The notes under the pieces were generated by a model, which saw only the letters and a list, made by a program, of their open reading frames with translations, was not told the origin of the DNA and did not search any database. Shown here in pieces: positions 53,331-63,233 of a stretch of 64,000 nt of DNA (positions within the stretch are counted from its first letter, which is position 1; each line of letters starts with the position of its first letter). The position numbers were made by a program, and so were the translations under genes. This stretch comes from JABDCI01 sp964475835. GTDB taxonomy: Bacteria; Verrucomicrobiota; Verrucomicrobiia; JABWAM01. The stretch covers positions 1 to 64,000 of the forward strand of contig CAYYYL010000001.1 in NCBI GenBank assembly GCA_964475835.1, read 5' to 3'.

Positions 53331-54275
53331 TTACGGATCGCTCGGAGCCACATACCACCAGGGACTTAGCTTCACATGGTCCCACCATCCGGCATTGTAT
53401 TTTTTGGCCCCATAGATACTGTCGATAGCCTCCACATGGCCGTCACAATAGAGATAGTTGTCATTCCCACCGTGGAAACCAATTGGAGGAAACATTTGAT
53501 AACTATTCGGATAGGGGACGCCATAACCCCCTCCATAATCGATTCGCAGATCCCAGCCGTAATCCCACTTGCCGCCATTCACATTGCAGGCCAAAATAAT
53601 TTTCTTCTCCGGATTTGGATTCAAATAAGAGGACGCGGAAAGTAAGCTGACGGAGGGTCCGTAAATAGTAGCAGTGTGTGGATAAAGGGGGGGGGTGTTG
53701 TAATAGGGGTCTCGGGACACGCATTCGTTATGGCCGTAACCCCAAGGTGCATAACCACCGTCCATAAGAGGCTTAAAGAAAGACAATACAGAGGGACATA
53801 GGAATTTCGGTCTAAGTCTGACCTGCGCCCCGTAACCCAGGCCTGCGACCCAATTCGCGTCGTTGGCCTGGTTGTAGGAAGTAGCTACATAATTTGCAGA
53901 CTGATTGACCCCCCCAACCTGGACAAGGATGCTTCCTGGCGTATCCTTATCGGCAAGGTAGGGTGACACAAGCGATTGCCAGTGGGTAATGGGGTCGAAA
54001 TAATTAAATGGATACGTGTCTCGATTTTCCTCCTTATAAAGGTTTAAAGCCCTTCCAATGTGAAAAAGATTATTGGAACAGGTCATTCCCTCAGCTCGAT
54101 TCTTGACCATTCGAATCGATGCCATGGTCATGTTGATCATTAACACGATGATCGCTACCACCGATATCAATTCGACCAGCGTGAGACCTTTCATTCTTTG
54201 AGAGCGCCCGAAGTTGTGAGGGCCAAAAGGCAAACATTCTTTTTTGGAATGCATGGGAATATTATGGGGGATCAT
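53331..54275 (-). CDS. Prepilin-like H-X9-DG domain protein
   Basis: The protein of up to 314 residues has the prepilin segment KG^LTLVELISVVAIIVLMIN and near its end HGGNDNYLYCDGHVEAID, an H-X9-DG motif. The leader before the cleavage glycine is about 28 residues from the ATG at 54275, or 22 from the ATG at 54254; neither has a clear ribosome site. The body is rich in Tyr, Asn, Pro and Gly, as in secreted structural proteins. It follows another prepilin gene by 19 bases. Confidence 0.85.
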   Translation of the reverse strand: MIPHNIPMHSKKECLPFGPHNFGRSQRMKGLTLVELISVVAIIVLMINMTMASIRMVKNRAEGMTCSNNLFHIGRALNLYKEENRDTYPFNYFDPITHWQSLVSPYLADKDTPGSILVQVGGVNQSANYVATSYNQANDANWVAGLGYGAQVRLRPKFLCPSVLSFFKPLMDGGYAPWGYGHNECVSRDPYYNTPPLYPHTATIYGPSVSLLSASSYLNPNPEKKIILACNVNGGKWDYGWDLRIDYGGGYGVPYPNSYQMFPPIGFHGGNDNYLYCDGHVEAIDSIYGAKKYNAGWWDHVKLSPWWYVAPSDP

Positions 54276-54294
54276 GGGTCAAGGACCTGATAGT

Positions 54295-55209
54295 TTAATA
54301 TTGCCGAAACACGACATGTTTTTGTTTGATGGCGCCTTTTTTCATACTGCTTACTCGTCCATCGCAGAACAGAACATTGGCCGTACCCCGGTGGCGATAA
54401 CGTACGTTTCCAGGATTTTGGGCGGGTGTCAGATTATCCTTGTCCTGGTATACGACAATGGGCGTTTCACTGGTTGCAATGGTCATCAGGGGATTGGGAA
54501 TGAAGGGATTGGGATCGACCACATAAGTATAGGGTGCTGGAAAGGGATTCAGGGGTCCTGCGTCAAAAAGAAGGGCCGGATAGACGCTGTAGTCAAAAGT
54601 GCCACCGTATTTGGTGCCGATAACCAATTGCATGGCGTCCGCAACCAGAATGACTTCCCCGGGACGGCGAATGCGGCTCGTCATGATTGCCGCCTTTCCT
54701 ACGTTATCGACAATGGGACAAATTCCTGCGTGGGCAGCGTAGGTGGGGCTGATATTGTTTTGGATGGCCATACTGGGACACATAAAAATCGGATTTCGCG
54801 GGATCGAGTGTGCCCTTCCGTCCACCTCGGAGGAAATGTAACCAGCCCAGTCATCAAGTATATTTCCTGAGGAATTCTGAAGAATGCTGGGAGGATAAAC
54901 GCCTTCGATGACTCGAAGCCCTGCCACACCCCCTCCATTTTGATTGTTATCGTTGGTATACAATTGCATGGCGATGCCGATCTGTCGCAGGTTCGACATG
55001 CACTTGTCTGACTTGGCGTGCTCTCTGATGGCCTTGAACCCGGGCACCATGAGAGCTAATAAAATCACGATGATGGCAATCGTGACCACCATTTCCAACA
55101 TGGTAAATCCGGACGGCCCGGGCTGAACAAAAGAATTTTTACGGGTGAAAACCCTTTTTTTCCAATCCATGCTTTTCAAGCGAAATGGATGATGAAAAAA
55201 CATGCTCAT
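54295..55209 (-). CDS. Prepilin-like H-X9-DG domain protein
   Basis: The 304-residue protein has the prepilin segment SG^FTMLEMVVTIAIIVILLAL, with the glutamate at position 5 of the mature chain needed for pilin methylation and assembly. Its C-terminal part ends YRHRGTANVLFCDGRVSSMK, the H-X9-DG motif. It opens a leftward pair with the next prepilin gene. The leader is about 33 residues from the first ATG, or 20 from the ATG at 55170. The 263 bases upstream, towards the sigma-factor gene, show no gene. Confidence 0.87.
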   Translation of the reverse strand: MSMFFHHPFRLKSMDWKKRVFTRKNSFVQPGPSGFTMLEMVVTIAIIVILLALMVPGFKAIREHAKSDKCMSNLRQIGIAMQLYTNDNNQNGGGVAGLRVIEGVYPPSILQNSSGNILDDWAGYISSEVDGRAHSIPRNPIFMCPSMAIQNNISPTYAAHAGICPIVDNVGKAAIMTSRIRRPGEVILVADAMQLVIGTKYGGTFDYSVYPALLFDAGPLNPFPAPYTYVVDPNPFIPNPLMTIATSETPIVVYQDKDNLTPAQNPGNVRYRHRGTANVLFCDGRVSSMKKGAIKQKHVVFRQY

Positions 55210-55472
55210 TCGTGGGCGTAAAACTCCCCGACTTGAAGGAATTCCTTCAATGCTTTCCTACGTAAATCTACCATAAAGATGCCCTAAAGAAAGTCCATAA
55301 AATCCAGGGAGGTTTTTTGGGGGGGTATTAGGTGGACTTTTGAATGGGGGAATCCATGGGACTCGAAAGGGTTTGTTTTGAAAAACCAAAGACCATGGCT
55401 TTTTGAATCGTTTCAAAAAAGGGAGTGGCAAGAAGGGCCTTTCAAAGGCAGGATACGAGAAGACGAGAGACC

Positions 55473-56081
55473 ATGGCCAAGTTTTCCCTAAGAAGAGAAT
55501 CTGAAGATCCCGCAATCCTGGCTGAGGCGAAACTGCTGGCAGCATGCAGGGCCGGCAAAGTCGAAAGCTACGAGCCTTTTGTTAAGGAGAACCAAGGCAA
55601 ACTCTATCATGTGGCCTATCAGATCCTCCGGGACGAGTCTCTTGCCGAGGAGGCCGTTCAACTGACGTTTATCAAGGGATGGAGGAAAATCGGGAGCTTT
55701 CGCGGGAATTCCCGGTTCGGGACGTGGCTTCACCGTCTTTGTGTGAATACTTCATGGGACTTGTTACGTCAAAGGATGAGAGAGAAGGGACGACTGCCCT
55801 CGGATGAACCGGGTGAAGCGCCCAAACAGCTTCTCGATGAAATTTTAAGCAAGGAGACTCCACCGGATAAGGCCATGGTTCGCCGTGAAATCAAAACCCT
55901 TGTGCTTCAGGCGATGAACAAACTGCCTGAGGAACAACGGCTTGTGCTCGTTTTGCGCGAGATGCAGGGGCTCGATTACCGCGAAATCGCGAAGACGTTG
56001 AATTGTCGCGAAGGGACCGTGATGTCCCGGCTGTTTCATGCGCGTCAAAAGATCCGCCAGCTCCTCGAAAAAATCATCTGA
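55473..56081 (+). CDS. ECF-type RNA polymerase sigma factor
   Basis: The 202-residue protein has sigma region 2 (LYHVAYQILRDESLAEEAVQ, then GTWLHRLCVNTSWDLLR) and region 4 (KLPEEQRLVLVLREMQGLDY, then REGTVMSRLFHARQKIRQLL), without regions 1 and 3. The DNA-binding helix-turn-helix is at about residues 165-190. The ATG at 55473 follows a purine-rich stretch. The next gene encodes its likely membrane anti-sigma factor, so it probably answers an envelope signal. Confidence 0.94.
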   Translation: MAKFSLRRESEDPAILAEAKLLAACRAGKVESYEPFVKENQGKLYHVAYQILRDESLAEEAVQLTFIKGWRKIGSFRGNSRFGTWLHRLCVNTSWDLLRQRMREKGRLPSDEPGEAPKQLLDEILSKETPPDKAMVRREIKTLVLQAMNKLPEEQRLVLVLREMQGLDYREIAKTLNCREGTVMSRLFHARQKIRQLLEKII

Positions 56082-56117
56082 CATTTCAGTTTCAAAAGGT
56101 TACAACTATCCCCAGCC

Positions 56118-56762
56118 ATGAAGCAAAAGTTTGACGCGGACGAATGGATCAACCTGCTCCTGGACGGCAATCTCAAGCCCGAGCAGCGCAAACAGCTTGA
56201 AGCGTGGCTTGTCACCGATCCGGGTGTGGAGACCCACGCCGCCCTCCGTCGGGCGAAAGTGGTCAATGCCCTCCTGAAGGAGATCGCCGCGGAAACCCCT
56301 GATTTGAAAAATCCCGAACGAATGTGGCAGCAGATCCGGCAAAAAATCGAGCAAGGCCCGGCCCAGGTTTCCTGGAAGGAGAGGATTCTCGACTGGTTTT
56401 CCTCCGATCGCTGGATGTTGCCCACCGCCACGGCCTTCGCCACGGCATCGCTGGTGGTGGCGCTCGGTTATTTCTGGTTGCGGGCGCATCCACGGCAGAG
56501 CCAGTTCACCCAGGTGGATGGCGTGAAGGGATTCGGGGCCGAGGTTTCGGCGACGTCCTACGACTCAAAATCGGCCAATGCGACGGTCGTCTGGGTGTCG
56601 GGTTTCGATAAATCGCCCTCGCAATTCGGCCAGATCTGGCAGGTCTACAGTTTCCGTCCGGAAGTCTCCGCCACCGCCTACGAATCGGAGAAAGGCAACG
56701 CCACGGTCATCTGGATTTCGGGACTGGATGATTCGATGGATCCCAACGGCACATCCTCCTGA
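56118..56762 (+). CDS. Membrane anti-sigma factor with duplicated C-terminal motif
   Basis: The 214-residue protein has a cytoplasmic N-terminal part of about 100 residues (DADEWINLLLDGNLKPEQR, typical of anti-sigma N-termini), one membrane helix (LPTATAFATASLVVALGYFW) and a small periplasmic part. The latter contains a tandem motif: EVSATSYDSKSANATVVWVS (about 142-161) and EVSATAYESEKGNATVIWIS (about 182-201). No zinc-binding HxxxCxxC is present. It lies 36 bases after the sigma gene. The duplicated motif could sense or bind an envelope component. Confidence 0.8.
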   Translation: MKQKFDADEWINLLLDGNLKPEQRKQLEAWLVTDPGVETHAALRRAKVVNALLKEIAAETPDLKNPERMWQQIRQKIEQGPAQVSWKERILDWFSSDRWMLPTATAFATASLVVALGYFWLRAHPRQSQFTQVDGVKGFGAEVSATSYDSKSANATVVWVSGFDKSPSQFGQIWQVYSFRPEVSATAYESEKGNATVIWISGLDDSMDPNGTSS

Positions 56763-56777
56763 CCGCCTGATTTTCAT

Positions 56778-57227
56778 ATGCGCCGCCTTCCCTGGATCCT
56801 TATGTTGCTTCTTGGTCTGTTCGTCTCCCACGTGGGGGCCCAGGGGACCGAATCGGTTCCACGATTGCAGGTGCGGCTCATCAAGGCTTCCAATGAGTCT
56901 GCGGAAACTTCGGATCCGAAGGTCAAGTCACTGGACGCTCAGCTCAAGGCCGATTTCGGATACAATCACTATCAACAGATTTTCTTCTCGGATTCGCAAT
57001 TCATCCGGGACGAAAAGGCTGTCTTCGAAATGCCGGATGATTTCGCGATCACCATCACCTATCACGGCCGGAAAAAGGGACAACGCGAGTTTTTTGTGGA
57101 GACGGAATATCGTGGTAAAAAATTTGTAGGATTTTACGCGTCCTTTCCGGATGTGGCCAAATCCATCCTCATCCGAGGACCCGGATCCCACGAATACCGC
57201 TACATTATCGCCCTTTCCCCGGGGTGA
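56778..57227 (+). CDS. Exported protein of unknown function
   Basis: The 149-residue protein has a signal peptide (RRLPWILMLLLGLFVSHVGAQ). The mature part has no recognised domain; it looks rich in beta strands (FAITITYHGRKKGQREFFVE). It follows the anti-sigma gene by 15 bases and probably belongs to that operon, either as a third regulatory part or as a regulon member. Confidence 0.75.
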   Translation: MRRLPWILMLLLGLFVSHVGAQGTESVPRLQVRLIKASNESAETSDPKVKSLDAQLKADFGYNHYQQIFFSDSQFIRDEKAVFEMPDDFAITITYHGRKKGQREFFVETEYRGKKFVGFYASFPDVAKSILIRGPGSHEYRYIIALSPG

Positions 57228-57243
57228 GGGTTCCGGCACCCTG

Positions 57244-57726
57244 CTAGCAAAGAAACCGGCCGATGGGGAGTCCGTGAAGGATCATGGGGAGATCGGCGAT
57301 GCAGGACACTCCGATACCTCCCAGTCTCCAAAACGCGGAAGCCCGGCTGTTACTGAGGAAAAACGAGGAAAAGGTTTGTTCATGCGGTTCGATCCAGAGG
57401 GTGACGATGGACCACTCCACCCAGCGTACCGGAACGTATACGAGGAGATACACGATCATGTCCCGATGAGGGACGTGTGCCTTGTAGAGAACGGGCCAGA
57501 CGACTAGGCTGAGACCGAATATCAACAGTCCAAAACCCAGGCCAAGCATCACACGATAGGTCCCGAATTTGAATGCTGAAGCGAGGCGATCCTTCTGTGA
57601 AGGATTCAGGAGGGTGAGGCCCACCCACACCCAGGCCGAATATCCGATCCATTTGAGAAAAAGGTAGGCTGGAAAAAGAAGGAGGCCCACGAGGGGGAGG
57701 TTGCCCCTGGAGGTTTGGAAAATCAA
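57244..57726 (-). CDS. Small polytopic membrane protein, unknown function
   Basis: The 160-residue protein has about four hydrophobic segments (LVGLLLFPAYLFLKWIGYSA, VMLGLGFGLLIFGLSLVVWP, MIVYLLVYVPVRWVEWSIV and a weaker C-terminal one). I recognise no family. It converges on the exported-protein gene and is alone on this strand. The nearest upstream gene on the other strand is the phosphohexomutase. Confidence 0.6.
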   Translation of the reverse strand: MIFQTSRGNLPLVGLLLFPAYLFLKWIGYSAWVWVGLTLLNPSQKDRLASAFKFGTYRVMLGLGFGLLIFGLSLVVWPVLYKAHVPHRDMIVYLLVYVPVRWVEWSIVTLWIEPHEQTFSSFFLSNSRASAFWRLGGIGVSCIADLPMILHGLPIGRFLC

Positions 57727-57824
57727 TGCTGCGATGATCCATCAGGTCAGCCACCGTCCCAGACCTTGCATTATGTCCCGATCGGAGGCAGGATCGTTGT
57801 TCTTATTTTTCCTGAAGTCCGACC

Positions 57825-59810
57825 ATGAGCTCCATCGACTTGAATCTGGTTCAGAAGAAATTGCAGGATGCCCGGGCGAAAAACCTGATCCTGGCACCCA
57901 CCCTTGAAAACATCCTTGTCTGGCTCAACCCCGAATTTTTTGAACCTTGGGTTCTGGAAAGCATCGTTGAATTGGTGAACGAAGCCCATTGGTCAGAGCT
58001 CAACGACCGTTTTTACAAGACGCTCAGTTTTGGAACAGGAGGCTTGCGGGGTCGTACGATGGGTGCGGTGGTGACGAAAGCGGAGCGGGGGAATTCCCCA
58101 GCGGAAGCCGCACCTGCGCATCCGGCGGCCGGATCGAACTGCATGAACGATTTCAATGTGCGCCGGGTGACGATGGGCCTTGTGGCTTACATCCGGGAGG
58201 CGGGTTCCCTGGGTGAATGTCCTCATGTGGTCTTTGCCCATGACACCCGTCATTTCTCGCGTCATTTTGCCGAGCTGGCCGCACGCACGGTCATGGAAAT
58301 GGGCGGTGTCGCCAGCCTCTTCGAATCGGAGCGGTCCACCCCGGAGTTGAGTTTCGCCGTGCGTCAGGAATGCGCCGACGCCGGAGTGGTGATCACCGCC
58401 AGCCACAATCCCTCCCACGACAACGGCTACAAGGCTTACTATAACGACGGAGCCCAGGTCATCGAACCCCACGCGAGCGGGATCATCCAGCGCGTGCAAA
58501 GGATATCCCTCGATGAAGTCTGTCGCAAACCATCGGACGCGGTGCCCGATTTCCGAATCCTTTCGCGTACGATCGATCATGATTATAAGGAACGGCTTCT
58601 CTCGCTCGTGTTGGAGCCCGGGGTTTTGAAAAAAACGGGAGGACAGATCAAGATGGTCTATTCCGCACTTCATGGGACGGGTGCCAAGATGGTTCCCGAA
58701 GTGTTGCGGGAGCTCGGTTTGCAGGTTGTGCTCGTTGGCGAGCAGATGATTCCGGATGGTCGGTTCCCCACCGTGAAATCGCCGAACCCGGAAAATGCGG
58801 AAGCTTTGACGCTCAGCATCCAGCTCGCAGATCGCGAGGGCGCGGATGTGGTGCTCGCCACGGATCCTGATGCCGATCGCATGGGCGTTGCCGTGCGAAA
58901 TGCCCAGGGGCGGATGGAATTATTAAGTGGCAACCAGATCGGTTCATTGCTCGCGCACTATCGTCTCGAACGATTATTCGAACAGGGAATTTTGAATGAC
59001 GGAAACCGGGCTCGTGCGGGGTTGGTCAAGACGGTGGTGACCACGGATTTGCAGAAGGCAATCGCCGCCAAATTTGGGGTGACGATCCCGGAGACGCTCA
59101 CCGGTTTCAAATATATTGGGGCGAAACTCCGCCAATATGAGGAGAAGGCAACCTCTGCGGTGGGGATGTCGTGGCGGGACTATCGTGCTCTTTCGGAGCT
59201 TCAGAAGCGGGACCTTCTATTGAAGCACTCCCGGTACTATGTCTTTGGCGGCGAGGAGAGCTATGGATATTCCGCTGCGGATTTCTGCCGCGACAAGGAT
59301 GCCAATGCGGCCAGTGTGATGTTTGCCGAACTCGCGGCGTTTGTAAAATCCCGGGGACAGACCGTGCTCGACTATCTGAACGCCATCTATTCGGAATTGG
59401 GATATTTTCAGGAGAAACTCGGCCAGCTGATCTATGAGGGTGCGGATGGTGCCGTTAAAATCCGGAATATTCTCCAGTCCATGGAATCGAACCCTCCCCG
59501 GGAAATTCTGGGCTTTCGCGTCGCTGGCATCCAGAACTACGCGAAGCAGGACGTGCGGGATGTTGAGGGAGAACTTCTTCCCCGGGAACTTTTGATTTTC
59601 ATCGAACTTTCCAATGGGACCCGTGTGGCCGTGCGTGGCAGTGGAACAGAACCCAAGATCAAGTACTACATGTTTGCCCGTGAAAAACCTGAGTCCGGTT
59701 CACGTTTCACGCAGGAACAACTGGCTTCGACAAAGGCCCGGACGGGTGACTTTTTGAATTCCCTCTGGGGCGCGATTGAGGCGGATGCGCGCGCCCGTGC
59801 CGGAATATAA
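57825..59810 (+). CDS. Phosphohexomutase (phosphoglucomutase/phosphomannomutase family)
   Basis: The 661-residue enzyme moves a phosphate between C1 and C6 of a hexose phosphate, supplying sugar-1-phosphates for nucleotide sugars. It has the active-site serine in VITASHNPSHDNGYKAYY near residue 193, metal-binding DPDADRMGVAV near 347, sugar-binding FGGEESYGYSAADF near 475 and phosphate-binding AVRGSGTEPKIKYYM near 605. It is about 80-100 residues longer than standard two-kingdom PGM2-type proteins, including an insertion near residue 90. It is 42 bases before the polysaccharide synthase gene and may feed it. Confidence 0.92.
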   Translation: MSSIDLNLVQKKLQDARAKNLILAPTLENILVWLNPEFFEPWVLESIVELVNEAHWSELNDRFYKTLSFGTGGLRGRTMGAVVTKAERGNSPAEAAPAHPAAGSNCMNDFNVRRVTMGLVAYIREAGSLGECPHVVFAHDTRHFSRHFAELAARTVMEMGGVASLFESERSTPELSFAVRQECADAGVVITASHNPSHDNGYKAYYNDGAQVIEPHASGIIQRVQRISLDEVCRKPSDAVPDFRILSRTIDHDYKERLLSLVLEPGVLKKTGGQIKMVYSALHGTGAKMVPEVLRELGLQVVLVGEQMIPDGRFPTVKSPNPENAEALTLSIQLADREGADVVLATDPDADRMGVAVRNAQGRMELLSGNQIGSLLAHYRLERLFEQGILNDGNRARAGLVKTVVTTDLQKAIAAKFGVTIPETLTGFKYIGAKLRQYEEKATSAVGMSWRDYRALSELQKRDLLLKHSRYYVFGGEESYGYSAADFCRDKDANAASVMFAELAAFVKSRGQTVLDYLNAIYSELGYFQEKLGQLIYEGADGAVKIRNILQSMESNPPREILGFRVAGIQNYAKQDVRDVEGELLPRELLIFIELSNGTRVAVRGSGTEPKIKYYMFAREKPESGSRFTQEQLASTKARTGDFLNSLWGAIEADARARAGI

Positions 59811-59852
59811 TTTGGAGGGCCAGGTGCTTTCGTCGCCTTTTCTTTTCAGGCG

Positions 59853-62800
59853 GTGACGACGGAGCATCGCTTTCCATCCCAAGAAATGGCCGAGCCAACT
59901 CCTAATCGTGAAAATCAGACCTTCGTCTTTCACGATGCCCGCGGTCGCCGATGGCCCCGCGTCAAGCGGACGACCTTTGCCCTGGGGGTCGTTCTTTTTC
60001 TGGCGTTCATCGCCTTCGTCCGTTCCCTTTTGATCCAGCCGCAACTCCGGCTTCCGGGTTCGGTGTTGCAATTGCGATCCCAGTTGCAGGGCCTGCAGAG
60101 GCTTCCGGGAGGGACTGTGCTTACGAAGGACGATTCTCCCGGGCCGCGCCATTCGATGGCCCCCTCCCGTTCCCATCGCCACCCCACCAGGGATCCGGAA
60201 CGAATTCAGCTGGGCTTTTACGTGAATTGGGACCGTGCCTCCTTCGCTTCCCTGCAACAGTACGGGGAGAATCTCACCCATCTCAGTCCGGAGTGGATCT
60301 CATTCAAAAATGAAGAGGGGGACCTGGAGCTCAAGAATCAGAGCGAGGTGGAATCCTACGCTGCCACGCATGACCTGAAGCTGGTTCCTCTGCTGACGAA
60401 CTATTTTGAGGGATGGCGCGGCGATCTGGTTGAAGCTCTGATCACCTCCGCCCTGGACCGCCAGAACGCTTTCATCGACCAGGTGATCGGGCTCTGCAAA
60501 GGGCGTCACTATGCGGGGGTGACGCTCGATTTTGAGGAGGTCGCCTTGGAATACGAGGAGCCGTTCAATGATTTTTTGACGCGCTTTTCAGACCGGTGTC
60601 ACAAACAGAACCTGCTCTTTCTCCTCTGTGTTCCCATGGGACTGGACTCGCAGGTGTTCGACCTCGACCGGCTTGCTGACCACACGGACTATTTTGTGGC
60701 CATGTTGTACGACGAAAATTCGAGGCATGATGCGCCGGGACCGATTGCCTCCCAGGCCTGGTTTGAACGCTGGCTCAAACGACTTCTGGAGTTCGGTGAC
60801 AGCCGGCAATGGATCGTGGGCCTCGGCGCATTTGGCTGTGACTGGTCAAGTGAAGCCAAGGTGGGGCGTGTGCTCACCTTTGCGGATGCGATGGCTCTGG
60901 CGGACAGTCTTGATACCGCCCACGTCGAAATGTTGTTGGATGCCGGCAATCCCATGTTCGAATACAAGGAGGACCAGGCGAAGCATACCGTGTGGTTCCT
61001 TGATGCCGTGACGGCGTACAATGAGGCGGTGACTGCACGGCGTGCGAAGACGGCAGGGGTGGCGGTCTGGAGACTCGGTTCCGAGGATCCGAAATTGTGG
61101 GATGCGTTGCGATGGGCCGGAGACGGAACGATCGGGTCGGAGGATGTGGCGGCGATGGGTGTCTTGAAGCCGCAGGACCATATCACCCACATTGGTGAAG
61201 GCGAGATTGTAAGAGCCCATCAAAACCTGAAGTCCGGTGCCCGCACGGTTTCCCTTCATCCGAACGGGCTCATGACCGAGGTGTATCACTCCTTTCCCAG
61301 CGATGTGACCCTGGAACACTACGGCAAGGTTCAGTCCGACTGGGTGGCGTTGACCTTTGATGATGGTCCGGATGAGCGATGGACGCCAAAGATTTTGGAT
61401 GTCCTTAAAAAAGAGCATGTGCCTGCAACGTTTTTTGTCGTGGGAAACAACATGGAACGGAATCCGGAGCTTGTGCTGCGCGAGGTGAACGAGGGGCATG
61501 AGATCGGCAACCACAGCTACACCCATCCGAATCTCGCGGATATTTCCGAAGTGCAGGTGGATCTGGAATTGAATGCGACGCAGCGACTTCTTGAAAGTGT
61601 GATCGGGCGCTCCACGTTTCTCTTCCGTCCGCCCTATCTTGCGGATTCCCGTCCCCAGGTGCACGAGGAGGCTCGGCCGATTGTGCTCGCGGAGAAACTG
61701 GGATACGTGACGATTTGCGAAAATATTGACCCCGAGGATTGGGCCCGACCGGGGGTGGACGCGATTCTTCAACGCGTCCGGACGCAACGCGCGGAGGGGA
61801 GCATCGTCCTCCTGCACGACGGGGGAGGGGATCGATCCCAGACGCTGGAGGCACTGCCGCGTTTGATCCGGGCGTTGAGGGAGGACAGTCATGGAAAGGT
61901 TCAATTTGTCACCACGAGTAAACTACTCGGTCTGTCACGGGATGAAGTGATGCCGCCGGCGCCGTTGATGGAGCGCATGACCATCCGCACTTCCAGCCTT
62001 GGACTGTCCATGGTCTATTTTTTCGAGGAAATGGTCTGGGCGTTCATGATTGTCTCTTCGGTGCTGGTGCTTGTCAGAACCCTTTTCATCGCCGTCCTGG
62101 CCATGATCCAGAAGATGAGTCGCCAAGGGATCCGGCTTGCAGGGCCGCCCGGCAACGATCCATCCATCAGCGTCCTCATTGCCGCATATAATGAAGAGAA
62201 GGTGATTGTGCAGACGATCCACTCTGTATTGAACAACGGTTATCCGGGTGAATTTGAGGTAGTGGTGGTGGATGACGGTTCCACGGATGGGACAAAGGAG
62301 GTCGTGCGTCGTGCATTTGAGCATGAGTCTCGCGTCCGTTTGTTTGTGCAGGCGAACGCGGGAAAATCGTCGGCGTTGTTGCGCGCCTTTTGGGCTTCCA
62401 AGGATGACATTCTGGTGTCCCTCGATGCGGATACCCAGTTGTCGCCAGGGGCTCTGCGCGAACTTGTGCAGCCGTTCATGCGATCTCGTGAAATCGGGGC
62501 GGTGTCGGGAAATGCGAAGGTGGGTAATCGGGGAAAATGGCTGACGGAGTTTCAATCCCTGGAATATATCTGTGGCTTCAACCTCGACCGGCGGGCATAT
62601 GATTTATTGAACTGCATCACCGTGGTACCCGGGGCGATTGGCGCCTACCGGCGTGAGGCGGTGGACCAGGCTGGCGGGTTCACGGCGGAAACCCTGGCGG
62701 AGGACACGGATTTGACACTGCACATCCGGAAGGATGGCTGGAGGATCGCCTATGCGGAGAATGCGATCGGGTGGACGGAGTCTCCGGAGACGTTCCGATC

Positions 62801-63233
62801 CCTGACCAAACAGCGGTTCCGTTGGGCGTTTGGAACGTTGCAGTGCCTCTGGAAGCACCGGGATGCGTTGTTTAATCCGCGTTACGGGGCTCTGGGGTGG
62901 ATCGCCCTGCCCAGCATGTGGCTTTTCCAAATAGGTCTTGTCGCAGCCGCGCCTTTTGTCGATCTCTTGATGATATGCTCGTTGATTTCGGGAAACGGCA
63001 TCGAAGTGGCCCTCTATTTTTTCGCATTTATTCTCTCCGACATCATTCTGGCCGGAGTGGCACTTGCCCTGGAGGGCGAACATGTGGCTCGGGCGTTTTG
63101 GGTCCTCCCCCAACGTTTTGTGTACAGGCTGCTTCTGAGTCTGGTGGTCTGGAATTCCGTCCGTCGGGCAGTCCGCGGGGCGCTCGTCGGTTGGGGTAAG
63201 GTGGAGAGAATGGCATCAGTGAGGAACCCATGA
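59853..63233 (+). CDS. GH18 / polysaccharide deacetylase / GT2 synthase fusion
   Basis: The 1126-residue membrane protein joins three enzymes. After an N-terminal helix, residues about 110-430 are a GH18-type barrel with YAGVTLDFEEVALE near 220, the catalytic Asp-x-Glu. Residues about 490-690 are a CE4 (NodB) deacetylase with LTFDDGPDERW and the metal histidines in GNHSYTHPNL. From about 770 is a processive GT2 synthase (VLIAAYNEEKVI, VVVDDGSTDGT, SLDADTQLSP, KQRFRWAFGT) flanked by membrane helices. It may polymerise, deacetylate and cut an N-acetylglucosamine-type polymer. GTG at 59853 is the start used; an ATG at 59886 is possible. Confidence 0.9.
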   Translation: MTTEHRFPSQEMAEPTPNRENQTFVFHDARGRRWPRVKRTTFALGVVLFLAFIAFVRSLLIQPQLRLPGSVLQLRSQLQGLQRLPGGTVLTKDDSPGPRHSMAPSRSHRHPTRDPERIQLGFYVNWDRASFASLQQYGENLTHLSPEWISFKNEEGDLELKNQSEVESYAATHDLKLVPLLTNYFEGWRGDLVEALITSALDRQNAFIDQVIGLCKGRHYAGVTLDFEEVALEYEEPFNDFLTRFSDRCHKQNLLFLLCVPMGLDSQVFDLDRLADHTDYFVAMLYDENSRHDAPGPIASQAWFERWLKRLLEFGDSRQWIVGLGAFGCDWSSEAKVGRVLTFADAMALADSLDTAHVEMLLDAGNPMFEYKEDQAKHTVWFLDAVTAYNEAVTARRAKTAGVAVWRLGSEDPKLWDALRWAGDGTIGSEDVAAMGVLKPQDHITHIGEGEIVRAHQNLKSGARTVSLHPNGLMTEVYHSFPSDVTLEHYGKVQSDWVALTFDDGPDERWTPKILDVLKKEHVPATFFVVGNNMERNPELVLREVNEGHEIGNHSYTHPNLADISEVQVDLELNATQRLLESVIGRSTFLFRPPYLADSRPQVHEEARPIVLAEKLGYVTICENIDPEDWARPGVDAILQRVRTQRAEGSIVLLHDGGGDRSQTLEALPRLIRALREDSHGKVQFVTTSKLLGLSRDEVMPPAPLMERMTIRTSSLGLSMVYFFEEMVWAFMIVSSVLVLVRTLFIAVLAMIQKMSRQGIRLAGPPGNDPSISVLIAAYNEEKVIVQTIHSVLNNGYPGEFEVVVVDDGSTDGTKEVVRRAFEHESRVRLFVQANAGKSSALLRAFWASKDDILVSLDADTQLSPGALRELVQPFMRSREIGAVSGNAKVGNRGKWLTEFQSLEYICGFNLDRRAYDLLNCITVVPGAIGAYRREAVDQAGGFTAETLAEDTDLTLHIRKDGWRIAYAENAIGWTESPETFRSLTKQRFRWAFGTLQCLWKHRDALFNPRYGALGWIALPSMWLFQIGLVAAAPFVDLLMICSLISGNGIEVALYFFAFILSDIILAGVALALEGEHVARAFWVLPQRFVYRLLLSLVVWNSVRRAVRGALVGWGKVERMASVRNP

